DNA from: Arthrobacter sp. 9AX
Lineage (GTDB): Bacteria; Actinomycetota; Actinomycetes; Actinomycetales; Micrococcaceae
Direction of reading: 5' to 3'
Assembly (NCBI RefSeq): GCF_902506095.1
Contig: NZ_LR733293.1
Span: 4,197,476 to 4,261,475, forward strand
DNA: 64,000 nucleotides
The translations under genes were made by a program, and so were the position numbers. A model generated the notes under the pieces. The model worked only from the letters and a program-made list of their open reading frames with translations, made no database searches and was not told where the DNA came from. Of the stretch, positions 26,517-35,131 are shown piece by piece (positions within the stretch are counted from its first letter, which is position 1; every line of letters begins with the position of its first letter).

Positions 26517-27227
26517 ATGGCAGTGGAAGCCCACCATCCGAGGGGGTTGTCCCGGCACCCTGTTCCGGCCACGCGTGCTGCTGCCCACCCTCCCCGGGCA
26601 GCAGCACGCGGCCTCGCGGTGTGGGTGGTCCCGTCGGAAGGCACCAGTCCCGAACTGCTGGCCCGCGCCGCGCAACTGGTCCTTGCCCGGGCCCTTCAGA
26701 CTGCTCCGGAGGCGGAAGTCCACTGGCCCGCCGCCGGAGCCCCCACGTCCGGGGTCTCCGCCACGGAAGGAGCCGCAAACCACTCCTCCCGCATTCCTTC
26801 CCCGGCGGACCCCGGCGATCCCGGCGAGTTATTGAGCGGGAAACAGGGCCAGGCACCCTGCGAGGCCGACGGCGGCAGGCGCCTGCCGCCGTCGGCCGGC
26901 CCTGTGAGCCGGGTCGCCGTGGACCTGGCAGCCGACAGGGTCCTGCTGGACGGCACCGCTGTGGCGCTGACCGGGGTCGAGTTCAAGGTGCTCCGGTACC
27001 TGGTGACCCACCTGTCCCGCACTGTGGGGAGGGAGGAGCTCCAGGAGTTCCTCGATTCGTTCGAAACCCCCGGCGCGTCGGCCCGGTCCATCGACGTCTA
27101 CGTGGGCCGGATCCGCCGGAAACTCGGCAACGCCCGCCACGCCGTGGCCACCGTCCGCGGCGGCGGCTACCAATTCATTCCGGGCCCGCACGCCACCGTG
27201 CGCGGGCCCGCCGAATACTCCATCTAA
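26517..27227 (+). CDS. winged-helix (OmpR-type) DNA-binding protein
   Basis: A 236-residue protein with a C-terminal OmpR/PhoB winged helix (about residues 140-225: VALTGVEFKVLRYLVTHLS, RTVGREELQEFL, RSIDVYVGRIRRKLG, TVRGGGYQF). The N-terminal 135 residues are Pro/Ala-rich and lack a receiver domain or phosphorylatable Asp, so it is not a classical response regulator. It starts eight bases after allB and may belong to that operon. Similar orphan winged-helix proteins exist in Arthrobacter. Target genes unknown. Confidence 0.75.
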   Translation: MAVEAHHPRGLSRHPVPATRAAAHPPRAAARGLAVWVVPSEGTSPELLARAAQLVLARALQTAPEAEVHWPAAGAPTSGVSATEGAANHSSRIPSPADPGDPGELLSGKQGQAPCEADGGRRLPPSAGPVSRVAVDLAADRVLLDGTAVALTGVEFKVLRYLVTHLSRTVGREELQEFLDSFETPGASARSIDVYVGRIRRKLGNARHAVATVRGGGYQFIPGPHATVRGPAEYSI

Positions 27228-27245
27228 GTCCCATCAAGGAGCAGC

Positions 27246-27725
27246 ATGAGCCCCACCCTGACCGCCAAGCTTCAGCCCGGTACCCCGGCCCCTGATTTCA
27301 CCCTTCAGGACGCCCAGGGCCGCGAGACTGCCTTGGCCGACTACCGTGGCAAAAACGTCATCGTGTACTTCTACCCCAAAGCCGCCACCCCCGGCTGCAC
27401 CACCGAAGCCTGCGACTTCCGCGACAGCCTGGCATCACTCCAGGGCAAAGGCTATGAGGTCATCGGCATCTCCCCCGACGCCCCCGAAGCACTCGCCGGC
27501 TTCACCGGAGACTTCTCCCTGACCTTCCCGCTGCTGTCCGACCCCGACCACGCCATCGCCCTGGCCTACGGCGCCTGGGGCGAAAAGCTTGTCGACGGCG
27601 AAATCGTTGAAGGCATCGTCCGCTCCACCGTAGTAGTAGACCCCGAAGGCAAAGTCACCCTCGCCCAATACCAGGTCCAGGCCCAAGGCCACGTCGCAGC
27701 GCTGAAGGACGAGCTCGGGCTGTAA
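27246..27725 (+). CDS. bcp: thioredoxin-dependent peroxiredoxin, copy 1
   Basis: A 159-residue BCP/PrxQ peroxiredoxin reducing hydroperoxides with thioredoxin. The peroxidatic Cys51 and resolving Cys56 sit in TPGCTTEACDFRD. Pro and Thr of the active site and the downstream GEKLVDGEIVEGIVRSTVV segment are intact. AAGGAG precedes ATG 27246. Bases 27246-27709 are matched almost perfectly by 27902-28365. I see only the codon 7 change (Ala/Thr), one silent third-base change, and different last five codons. Confidence 0.93.
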   Translation: MSPTLTAKLQPGTPAPDFTLQDAQGRETALADYRGKNVIVYFYPKAATPGCTTEACDFRDSLASLQGKGYEVIGISPDAPEALAGFTGDFSLTFPLLSDPDHAIALAYGAWGEKLVDGEIVEGIVRSTVVVDPEGKVTLAQYQVQAQGHVAALKDELGL

Positions 27726-27901
27726 CCACCCCAACGCCCCGAAGCCTTCCAGGGGCAGCTCCAGCCGCGTCCGGAACAGTAACGGGAACGGCGCCACGCG
27801 ACGCTGCGGAATACTGCGTGTGACGCCGGAGTTGTTGGTAGTGGCGGAAAGCCGCTTCACTTGATGTTGGCCATTATTGACCGAATCTCCAAAGGAATGC
27901 C

Positions 27902-28381
27902 ATGAGCCCCACCCTGACCACCAAGCTTCAGCCCGGTACCCCGGCCCCTGATTTCACCCTTCAGGACGCCCAGGGCCGCGAGACTGCCTTGGCCGACTAC
28001 CGTGGCAAAAACGTCATCGTGTACTTCTACCCCAAAGCCGCCACCCCCGGCTGCACCACCGAAGCCTGCGACTTCCGCGACAGCCTGGCATCACTCCAGG
28101 GCAAAGGCTATGAGGTCATCGGCATCTCCCCCGACGCCCCCGAAGCACTCGCCGGCTTCACCGGAGACTTCTCCCTGACCTTCCCGCTGCTGTCCGACCC
28201 CGACCACGCCATCGCCCTGGCCTACGGCGCCTGGGGCGAAAAGCTTGTCGACGGCGAAATCGTTGAAGGCATCGTCCGCTCCACCGTCGTAGTAGACCCC
28301 GAAGGCAAAGTCACCCTCGCCCAATACCAGGTCCAGGCCCAAGGCCACGTCGCAGCGCTGAAGGAAGCCCTGGGAATCTAG
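27902..28381 (+). CDS. bcp: thioredoxin-dependent peroxiredoxin, copy 2
   Basis: A 159-residue near-duplicate of the gene at 27246, with the same Cys51/Cys56 pair. It differs only at residue 7 (Thr for Ala) and in the last residues (EALGI instead of DELGL). Upstream sequences are unrelated and each copy has its own ribosome site, so identity stops at the coding boundaries. That suggests gene conversion between older paralogues or a precise recent copy. Expression of the two may differ through their separate leaders (176 bases between the genes). Confidence 0.93.
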   Translation: MSPTLTTKLQPGTPAPDFTLQDAQGRETALADYRGKNVIVYFYPKAATPGCTTEACDFRDSLASLQGKGYEVIGISPDAPEALAGFTGDFSLTFPLLSDPDHAIALAYGAWGEKLVDGEIVEGIVRSTVVVDPEGKVTLAQYQVQAQGHVAALKEALGI

Positions 28382-28417
28382 CCCTCCCGACGCTCCAGCA
28401 CGTCCTGCAGCTTTCCA

Positions 28418-28456
28418 CCGGACGCTCCAGCAGTTTTGAACTGCGGGAGCGTCCGG
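28418..28456. terminator. hairpin between bcp copy 2 and convergent MFS gene
   Basis: Arms CCGGACGCTCC and GGAGCGTCCGG flank an inner GCAG-TTTTGAA-CTGC stem, with one bulged base on each side. Its place 36 bases after the bcp stop suits transcription termination. The 140 bases from here to 28596 show no convincing gene. Confidence 0.6.
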
Positions 28457-28595
28457 CGTTTAAGCATCATGAGCGTCGAGGTCATTGGCCTGGTTGTCCT
28501 TCCTGCTGTGGCCAGCAGTTCAACCGGTTACGTCAACGATGTCCTGGCCGCGGCCACCGGCGGACACCCGGACGGGGACATCGGCCTGATGCAGC

Positions 28596-30092
28596 CTAGG
28601 CCTCCGCTTCCGCCGATTCCTTCGCCGTTGCCGCCGCCTCCGCATATTCCGCAGACACCCTGCGGTACACAGGGGTGAGGAAGGCCAGCAGCGCAGCCAT
28701 CACCATGATGATCCCGGCGATCAGGAACACCAGGGCGATGCCGCGGGAGGTGCCCTCGCCGAGCAGCGGGGCCAACTGGACCCCGCCGTCGGCCGACCGC
28801 GCGTAGGGGATGATCCAGAACTGGGCGATCGGTGCGATCAGGAAGGCCGTGATGGGCGCTGCCGCTGATTCAAACGCCATGGCGAAGCCGAATACCCGGC
28901 CCTGCCGCTCCAGTGGCACCACCTGTTGGATGACGGTCTGCTCGGCCGCCTCCACAAAGGGGATCAGCACCAGGTACAACCAGATTCCCGCGATGTACAG
29001 CCACGCCCATTCCCGCAGGGTGAACACCGCGCCGAGGACCCCCATGGCCACCACCGCAATGAGCAGGGTGCGCAGCGGGTTGGTTCCCAGGCCGAATTTG
29101 CCGATCAGCGCCCCGCCGATAATGAACCCGGTGGAGCCAAGCGCGAACACGGCGCCCCACATTTCCACGGAAAACATTTCCAGGCCGTAGGGATCCATCA
29201 GCGCCATGTAGACGCCGCCGATGAAGTTGTTGAAGGTGGAGAACAGGATCAGCGCGAACAGTCCGGAAATGGCCAGCACCGCCGCGAGGGAGCCCCTCAG
29301 GTCGAAGCTGCCATGCGCATCCGTGGCGGCCGCACGCACTTCCTCGGGCATCCGGAGGGTGAGCAGGTGCGCGAAGGCAAGCGCCGTGAGGACAAGGGCG
29401 ACGACGATGGTCCACCCCATGCCCAGCAGCCCCACCGACAGCCCCGAAAGCAGGGAGGTGACGATGAACATGAGTCCCTGCACCATGCCCACCATCCCGT
29501 TGGCGTTGGCCCGCCGGTCCGGCTCGATGAGGATGGTGACAGTGGTGGACAGCGCGATGTTCCGCATGTTCTCCACCACCGCGCCGATCAGGATGATCAA
29601 GGTAAAAACCCAGAACCACGGCTGCCTGAGGTCCAGCAGCGAGGAGGCAGGCGTCAGGAGGAACATGACCCCGGACAGCACAAACATCACCAGGGTAAAG
29701 CCGGCGGCGAAGCGCATCACGGCCAGCTTGCGGTAGCGGTCCACGAAGGTGCCGAAGCTGATGCTGGACAGGGCGATCAGCAGCATGTACACACCGCCCA
29801 CCACGCCGGTGGCGATCACGTTGCGGGTCTCCAGGTACACCCAGAACGTCAGTGCGAACCACAGGTAGCTGGTGGTGACGTTGGCGAGGGCAGTGTTCAC
29901 CAGGATCCCGGCGAAGGTGCGGGACCGCTGGGCCGGGGTGCGCAGGGAGGTGTCGACGGCGTCCGGCGCAGCCAGGGGCGAAACCTCGCCGTCCTCCGTC
30001 GCAGTGGAAGTGACGGTAACGTCGTCGCGAAGGCTTTTCCCGCCGTCGGGAACCCCGGCGTCCCTCCCCCGGGCCGGTTCCTGCTCGGTCAT
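28596..30092 (-). CDS. MFS transporter
   Basis: A 498-residue major facilitator with twelve predicted helices starting near residue 65, after a charged 60-residue N-terminal tail. The loop motif between helices 2 and 3 reads GTFVDRYRKL, a variant of the MFS A motif. Segments such as MRNIALSTTVTILIEPDRRANANG recall the macrolide-efflux-like MFS subgroup. The direction is probably export; the substrate is unknown. ATG 30092 was chosen because the longer frame adds an unstructured region overlapping the GNAT gene on the other strand. Confidence 0.88.
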   Translation of the reverse strand: MTEQEPARGRDAGVPDGGKSLRDDVTVTSTATEDGEVSPLAAPDAVDTSLRTPAQRSRTFAGILVNTALANVTTSYLWFALTFWVYLETRNVIATGVVGGVYMLLIALSSISFGTFVDRYRKLAVMRFAAGFTLVMFVLSGVMFLLTPASSLLDLRQPWFWVFTLIILIGAVVENMRNIALSTTVTILIEPDRRANANGMVGMVQGLMFIVTSLLSGLSVGLLGMGWTIVVALVLTALAFAHLLTLRMPEEVRAAATDAHGSFDLRGSLAAVLAISGLFALILFSTFNNFIGGVYMALMDPYGLEMFSVEMWGAVFALGSTGFIIGGALIGKFGLGTNPLRTLLIAVVAMGVLGAVFTLREWAWLYIAGIWLYLVLIPFVEAAEQTVIQQVVPLERQGRVFGFAMAFESAAAPITAFLIAPIAQFWIIPYARSADGGVQLAPLLGEGTSRGIALVFLIAGIIMVMAALLAFLTPVYRRVSAEYAEAAATAKESAEAEA

Positions 30093-30293
30093 GCGTCCCA
30101 GTCTAGTGACGAGTGTCCCGGGCGGACAGGTTTGGAACCCCCTCCGTGGGACCCGGATTGACAGTCCGCACTCCGGGACCCGGCAATAGTTACCGGCCCC
30201 GGCGCGTTTGGCAGGTTGACTGCAACCGAAGGACTCCAGTGCCTGCCTCGAAGCACCGTTGCCGGGCTCCGGGGCCGGTGACAGGATGGCCGC

Positions 30294-30869
30294 ATGGCGA
30301 TTGAGGTCCGTGCGGCCACCGAATTTGAGGACGTCCGGGCGTTGGTGGGGCCGAAGCGGCCCGACGCCAACGTCTGCTGGTGCCTGAGCTACCGCATCCC
30401 GTCCAAGCAGAACCAGGCGTTGCGCGGGACCGGCCGCGGGGACCTGGTGCAGCAGTTGGTGAAACAGGATCCCCCGCCGGGGGTTTTGGCGTACGACGGC
30501 GGGGAGCCAGTGGGGTGGGCAGCGGTCCACCCGCGTGCCGGCACCAGTTTCGCGGGCAACCGGAAGATCCCGCATGTGGACAGCCTGGATGTGTGGTCGG
30601 TCTGGTGTATCCGGGTCCGGCCGGGGCACCGGGGCCACGGGATTTCGCATCAGCTCCTGGCGGGCGCCGTGGAGCTGGCCCGGAGCTATGGGGCGCCGGC
30701 CATCGAGGGCTACCCGGTGGATAACGGCGGGCAAAAAGTGGACCTCACCATGGCGTACGTGGGCACCCAGAAGCTCTTCGAGGACGCCGGCTTCACCAAA
30801 GCGGCGGACACGGAGTCAGTACTGAACGGCTTCCCGCGGGTACTGATGCGGCTTGACCTGCAAGGCTAG
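30294..30869 (+). CDS. GNAT-family N-acetyltransferase
   Basis: A 191-residue single GNAT domain. The acetyl-CoA pyrophosphate loop is seen as VRPGHRGHGISHQLL (about 113-127), preceded by the beta-bulge strand SVWCIRV. The Cys/Trp-rich start (NVCWCLSYRIPSKQNQ) marks a subgroup often called with DUF-like acetyltransferases in actinobacteria. The acceptor is unknown. It converges with a 39-residue membrane peptide gene on the other strand, overlapping by four bases. Confidence 0.88.
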   Translation: MAIEVRAATEFEDVRALVGPKRPDANVCWCLSYRIPSKQNQALRGTGRGDLVQQLVKQDPPPGVLAYDGGEPVGWAAVHPRAGTSFAGNRKIPHVDSLDVWSVWCIRVRPGHRGHGISHQLLAGAVELARSYGAPAIEGYPVDNGGQKVDLTMAYVGTQKLFEDAGFTKAADTESVLNGFPRVLMRLDLQG

Positions 30870-30985
30870 GGTTTCTTCCACCAGCTGCCGGGCCAGCCTT
30901 CGTCAATGGCCCACAAGGCCAGGAGCAGCGCATCCACTGTCATGAGCCCCGCGATGAGGTATGCCCATCCTGTATACCAAGCCAT
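30866..30985 (-). CDS. 39-residue single-span membrane protein
   Basis: Begins MAWYTGWAYLIAGLMTVDAL, has one hydrophobic helix (about 8-26) and ends in WWKKP. A Shine-Dalgarno AGGAG lies six bases upstream of ATG 30985. Trp-rich ends with a basic tail suggest a small inner-membrane protein with the C-terminus inside. Too short for standard gene callers; no family is recognised. The overlap with the end of the GNAT gene in convergent orientation is four bases. Confidence 0.55.
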   Translation of the reverse strand: MAWYTGWAYLIAGLMTVDALLLALWAIDEGWPGSWWKKP

Positions 30986-31038
30986 TGCAATCTCCTGACT
31001 GTGTCCCCCAGCCACTCGATTGCACCTAAGTGTGGCAC

Positions 31039-31458
31039 CTAAACCGCTGCAGCGGAACGCCCCAACTCCACACTCCTGAAAAGTGCCTCCAACCTGTTGT
31101 GCGCGTCGGTCTCCAGCTTGAGGCGGCGGGTGAGCTTCTCCACCTGCGCGGACATCTCCTCACCGACCGGAAGCCGGTCCCCGGGCCAACTGGAAGCCTC
31201 CCGCGAGTCGGCCAGGGCCTGGGCCAGGGCGTTGGCCGCGGCGCGCACCTTCCGTGAGTGGAAATAGACACGCAGCAACGCCTTGCCCTTGTCCACGGCG
31301 GCACCCAGCAGCTCGCGCGGACCCGCCGGCTTTACCGCAGTGTGTTCCCCGCAGGCCTGACCCACCCCTTGCAGCTCCCCCTCGGCTGGTGACGCGCAGG
31401 CGACTGGCGCGCAAGCCGCGGCAGCCGCCGTCGTCCGGTCTGTGTTGATGTGTGCCAT
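31039..31458 (-). CDS. hypothetical protein
   Basis: About 139 residues from ATG 31458 (MAHINTDRTT). The first 55 residues are Ala/Gly-rich. The C-terminal half is helical and charged (LLRVYFHSRKVRAAANALAQ, later SAQVEKLTRRLKLETDAHNRLE), with coiled-coil character. No family is recognised. The open frame continues to 31689, but that extension is low-complexity and lacks a good ribosome site. It is divergent from the response-regulator gene; relation unclear. Confidence 0.55.
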   Translation of the reverse strand: MAHINTDRTTAAAAACAPVACASPAEGELQGVGQACGEHTAVKPAGPRELLGAAVDKGKALLRVYFHSRKVRAAANALAQALADSREASSWPGDRLPVGEEMSAQVEKLTRRLKLETDAHNRLEALFRSVELGRSAAAV

Positions 31459-31723
31459 CGGCTCCGCCTTCCTGCCAGCCGGCCAGCCCCCGGACGGGTC
31501 GTCCTTGACCCTCGTCCTTGTCGAAGCCGGCTCCTGCTTTCGAGTGTCCCGGGCCTTCCTCAACGTCCGGGCAAGCAGGTCCCAAGATTTACGCAAGATC
31601 CCGCCAGGCGGGCATGGCAGCGGACCCAGGTGCCGCCGTCGGAAGAAAATTCGCACGGCTGAATTCAGCACATGTGAAGTCTGCGACATGCTCTGTTGCG
31701 GTTAATACGGTAGAAGTAGACCT

Positions 31724-32836
31724 ATGGTCTCTGCCTCCGAAATCCGTCGTGCTGTTGTCATCGAGGATGACCCGGACATCCGTGGGCTCCTGGTCCGCGT
31801 CCTGGCCAAGCAGGGCTTCGAGGTGACGGAGGCCGGCGCCGGCCTGCCGGGCGTGGAGGAAGTCCGCCGCCGGCAGCCGGACCTGGTCACGCTGGACCTG
31901 AACCTGCCGGACATTGACGGCCTGGAAGTCTGCAACTTGCTGCGGGAATTCTCGGACGCGTTCATCGTGATGCTGACGGCCCGCGCCGATGAACTGGATA
32001 AGTTGACCGGCCTGGACAACGGCGCGGACGAGTACATCAGCAAGCCGTTCAGCCCGCGCGAACTGCAGTCCAGGATCAACGCCCTCTTCCGCCGCAGGCC
32101 CTCAGCCGCCGCGGATTCGGCAAACCGCAGTGAACTGGAACGCGCCACGGAAGTCCAACAAAGCCTCCTGCCCAAGGAAGACATCCGGGTGGACGGGTAC
32201 GACGTCGCCGGCATGTTCCGCCCCTCCCGCAGCGTGGGCGGGGACTTCTATGACTGGTACCAGACACCCGAGGGGCTGCACCTGACCTTCGCCGACGCCA
32301 TGGGCAAGGGCATGGGCGCGGCCCTCATCGCCGCCACCGTCCGCGCCGTGATGCGCTCCACCGGCCGCAGGCAGGACCTCGACGGCGCCTTTGCCTCCGC
32401 CAGCAAAGCGATCGCCACGGACCTGGATTCCTCCAACTCCTTTGTCACGTTGTTCCACGCCCGGCTGGACGCCGCGTCCGGAACAGTCAGCTACGTCGAC
32501 GCCGGGCACGGGCTTGCGCTGCACGTCCGCTCCGACGGCGCTGCCCACCGTCTGCCCTCCGGCGGGCCCCCGGTGGGCGCCTGGGCGGGCTCGCAGTGGC
32601 CGCAGTCCAACCTGGAACTCGCCCCGGGGGATTCCCTGGTGGTGGTCAGCGACGGCGTACTGGACGTCTTTGACTCGGTAGAGGACTTCACCGAAGCCGT
32701 CCGCCGCGCCACGCAGGGCCAGGATTCGGCCCAGGCGGCCAGCGGCGCCATCCTGGCCCTGGCCCCCGCCGAGACGGCGGAGGACGACGTCACGGTGGTT
32801 GTGGTCCGCCGGCTGCCGGATGAGGCAGCTGCATGA
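31724..32836 (+). CDS. response regulator with PP2C (SpoIIE-type) phosphatase output
   Basis: A 370-residue two-domain protein. The receiver domain spans 9-122, with acidic pocket Glu14/Asp15-Asp16, phospho-acceptor Asp58 (TLDLNLPD), Thr85 and Lys107 (ISKPFSP). A SpoIIE-like PP2C phosphatase follows at about 140-365 (GDFYDWYQTPEG, FADAMGKGMGAAL, YVDAGHGLAL, SDGVLDVFD). It should dephosphorylate a STAS anti-anti-sigma-type protein when activated, as RsbU does. The likely partners STAS and ATPase lie two genes downstream, and the histidine kinase at 36867 may phosphorylate it. It overlaps the GT2 gene by four bases. Confidence 0.92.
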   Translation: MVSASEIRRAVVIEDDPDIRGLLVRVLAKQGFEVTEAGAGLPGVEEVRRRQPDLVTLDLNLPDIDGLEVCNLLREFSDAFIVMLTARADELDKLTGLDNGADEYISKPFSPRELQSRINALFRRRPSAAADSANRSELERATEVQQSLLPKEDIRVDGYDVAGMFRPSRSVGGDFYDWYQTPEGLHLTFADAMGKGMGAALIAATVRAVMRSTGRRQDLDGAFASASKAIATDLDSSNSFVTLFHARLDAASGTVSYVDAGHGLALHVRSDGAAHRLPSGGPPVGAWAGSQWPQSNLELAPGDSLVVVSDGVLDVFDSVEDFTEAVRRATQGQDSAQAASGAILALAPAETAEDDVTVVVVRRLPDEAAA

Positions 32837-34809
32837 CCCGATTCTGGACGCGCCTGGTGGTGGTGCTCACCGTCATCACCGGAGTCAACTACATTGCCTG
32901 GCGGTGGGTGGCCTCCCTGAACTGGGACGCCTGGTGGATCGCGCTGCCGTTGGTGATCGCCGAGACCTACAGCCTGATCGACGTCATGCTGTTCGGCATG
33001 ACGGTCTGGCGGCTGAAAATCCGCAAGGCCGCCCCGCCGCCACCGGCTGACGCCACCGTGGACGTCTTCATCACCACCTACAACGAAGACCTGGACATGG
33101 TGATGACCACGGCCCTGGCAGCCCAGAAGATCCGGCATCCGCACAGCACCTGGATCCTGGACGACGGCGCCCGGCCCGAACTCAAGGCCCTCGCGGAGCA
33201 GCACGGCCTGGGCTATGTCACCCGCAGCGAGGACTGGACCTCCAACCTCCCGCGGCACGCCAAGGCCGGCAACCTGAACAACGCCCTGATGCAGACGCAC
33301 GGCGAGTTCCTCCTGATCCTGGACGCGGACCAGATCCCCGAGCCGGACATCCTCGAAAAGACCCTCGGCTACTTCAACAACCGCCGGGTGGCGCTGGTCC
33401 AGACGCCCCAGTACTTCAGCAACGTCCCGGCCAGCGATCCGCTCGGCAGCCAGGCACCGCTGTTCTACGGCCCCATCCAGCAGGGCAAGGACGGCTGGAA
33501 CGCCGCTTTCTTCTGCGGCTCCAACGCCATCCTGCGCCGCGAGGCCCTGATGCAGCTGGGCCTGGTGGGCTATGTGAAGGAAACCGAGAAGAGCATCCGC
33601 CGCGCCCTGGCCGCCTCCCGTTCCGCCATCAGGCAGGCCCGGAAGTCCGCGGATGTAGAGGCTCCCCTGGTGGCTCAGGTGCTCGACGAAGTGGAGGCAG
33701 CCACCCGCGAGGCCCAGCAGGAACTTGAGGCCGGCGGGGCCCTGAGCGAGATCACCTACCGGGTGCGCCGCCGTGTGGACGCCGCCGTGCAGACCCTGGT
33801 GATGGCCGACGTTTCAGCCCTTCAGGCGGACCTCGAAGAGATCGCCGCCATGGAACTGGCCCACGTGGGCGAGTCCGGCGTTCCCGTGGTGGCGGACGAC
33901 GCCGTCCGCCGCATGTCCGCCCGTGACTGGTCGCCGCTGGGCGCCCTGGAATCCGTGCAGGCCGTCCTGGACGCCCTGTCCGTGGAACGCAACGACGAAG
34001 CCCAGCCGGTGATGCCGCTGGCCACCATCTCCGTCACCGAGGACATGGCCACCGCCATGCGCATGCACGCCATGGGCTGGGAGAGTGTCTACCACCACGA
34101 AATCCTGGCCTATGGGCTCGCCCCGGAGGACCTGAAGACCATGCTCACCCAACGGCTGCGTTGGGCCCAGGGAACCATCCAGGTCCTGCTGCGCGAGAAC
34201 CCGCTGGTGCAGAAGGGCCTCAAGGTCGGCCAGCGGCTGATGTACTTCGCCACGATGTGGACCTACCTCAGCGGCTACGCTGCCGTCATCTACTTCGCCG
34301 CCCCCATCATCTACCTGCTCCTCGGCATCCTTCCGGTGACGAGCCTGAGCTGGGACTTCTTCATCCGGTTCATCCCCTTTATGGTGGTCAACCAGATCCT
34401 GTTCGCCGTGGCCGGCAGGGGCATCCCCACCTGGCGCGGCCAGCAGTACAGCCTGGCACTGTTCCCCACCTGGATCAAGGCGTGTTCGACGGCGGCCCGC
34501 AACGTCTGGTTCGGCCGTCCCCTCGGTTTTGCCGTCACCCCCAAAGCCCGCCAGAGCGGCGGACCCAGCTGGAGCCTGATCCAGCCACAGATTGTGGTGT
34601 CGGTGCTGCTGGCGGTGGCCGCCGTCGTCGGAATTATCCGCCTGGCCAGCGGCCTGGCGGAACCGCTCGGCACCCTGGTGAACGTCGCCTGGGTCATTTT
34701 CGACCTGGTGGTGATGAGCATCCTGGTGCGCGCAGTGCTTTACAAGGGTTTCGAACCGGAAGCAGAACCCGCAGTCCAAGAACCAGAGAGGAATCCAGAT
34801 GGAGTTTAG
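32833..34809 (+). CDS. membrane glycosyltransferase family 2 (cellulose/curdlan synthase-like) with helical insertion
   Basis: A 658-residue processive GT2. Two N-terminal membrane helices (6-55) precede the catalytic motifs VFITTYNED (78-86), DD (110-111) and DAD (164-166), then TED (402-404) and QRLRW (440-444). Four or five C-terminal membrane helices follow. A charged helical insertion of about 150 residues (about 247-398) splits the catalytic domain between the GSNAILRREAL and TED segments, where usual synthases have only a short loop. It is encoded between a PP2C response regulator and a STAS/ATPase pair, so partner switching probably controls its activity or synthesis. The product, an exopolysaccharide, is unknown. 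Confidence 0.88.
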   Translation: MTRFWTRLVVVLTVITGVNYIAWRWVASLNWDAWWIALPLVIAETYSLIDVMLFGMTVWRLKIRKAAPPPPADATVDVFITTYNEDLDMVMTTALAAQKIRHPHSTWILDDGARPELKALAEQHGLGYVTRSEDWTSNLPRHAKAGNLNNALMQTHGEFLLILDADQIPEPDILEKTLGYFNNRRVALVQTPQYFSNVPASDPLGSQAPLFYGPIQQGKDGWNAAFFCGSNAILRREALMQLGLVGYVKETEKSIRRALAASRSAIRQARKSADVEAPLVAQVLDEVEAATREAQQELEAGGALSEITYRVRRRVDAAVQTLVMADVSALQADLEEIAAMELAHVGESGVPVVADDAVRRMSARDWSPLGALESVQAVLDALSVERNDEAQPVMPLATISVTEDMATAMRMHAMGWESVYHHEILAYGLAPEDLKTMLTQRLRWAQGTIQVLLRENPLVQKGLKVGQRLMYFATMWTYLSGYAAVIYFAAPIIYLLLGILPVTSLSWDFFIRFIPFMVVNQILFAVAGRGIPTWRGQQYSLALFPTWIKACSTAARNVWFGRPLGFAVTPKARQSGGPSWSLIQPQIVVSVLLAVAAVVGIIRLASGLAEPLGTLVNVAWVIFDLVVMSILVRAVLYKGFEPEAEPAVQEPERNPDGV

Positions 34810-35131
34810 TTATGAGGTCAAGGACTCGTACGCGGAGGTGAAGGCCGACGGGCGGCTGAACATGGTCTCCGCGCCGAAGCTGCGCGAGTTCGTCACCGAC
34901 GTGATCGCCGGTGGATCCAACCGGATCGTGGTGAACCTGGAAAACACCGCATTTATGGACTCCTCCGGCCTGGGTGCCCTGATCGGCTGCCTTAAGGCGG
35001 CCAGGCAGGCGGGCGGGGACCTTCGGATCGCGGCGGTCCAGCCGCAGGTGAAGATGGTCCTGCAGCTGACCAGTATGGACAAGGTCCTCACCGCGTATGG
35101 AACGGCGGAGGAGGCGTTCAGGAATGACTGA
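34799..35131 (+). CDS. STAS-domain anti-sigma factor antagonist
   Basis: A 110-residue STAS protein. The phosphorylation motif MDSSGLGALIG (about 57-67) contains the conserved Asp-Ser-Ser. It acts as the switch protein: unphosphorylated it binds the anti-sigma kinase, and the upstream PP2C domain removes the phosphate. It overlaps the GT2 gene by 11 bases and the ATPase gene by 8, showing coupling. Similar to RsbV/SpoIIAA; the actual output (sigma factor or polysaccharide synthase) is not known. Confidence 0.92.
   Translation: MEFSYEVKDSYAEVKADGRLNMVSAPKLREFVTDVIAGGSNRIVVNLENTAFMDSSGLGALIGCLKAARQAGGDLRIAAVQPQVKMVLQLTSMDKVLTAYGTAEEAFRND

Noticed and set aside
28436-28678. 80-residue plus-strand frame after bcp copy 2
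   Set aside because: Pro-rich tail runs antisense into the MFS gene; no ribosome site and overlaps the hairpin.
28926-30161. 411-codon plus-strand frame opposite the MFS gene
   Set aside because: His/Gln/Asp-rich composition typical of an antisense shadow.
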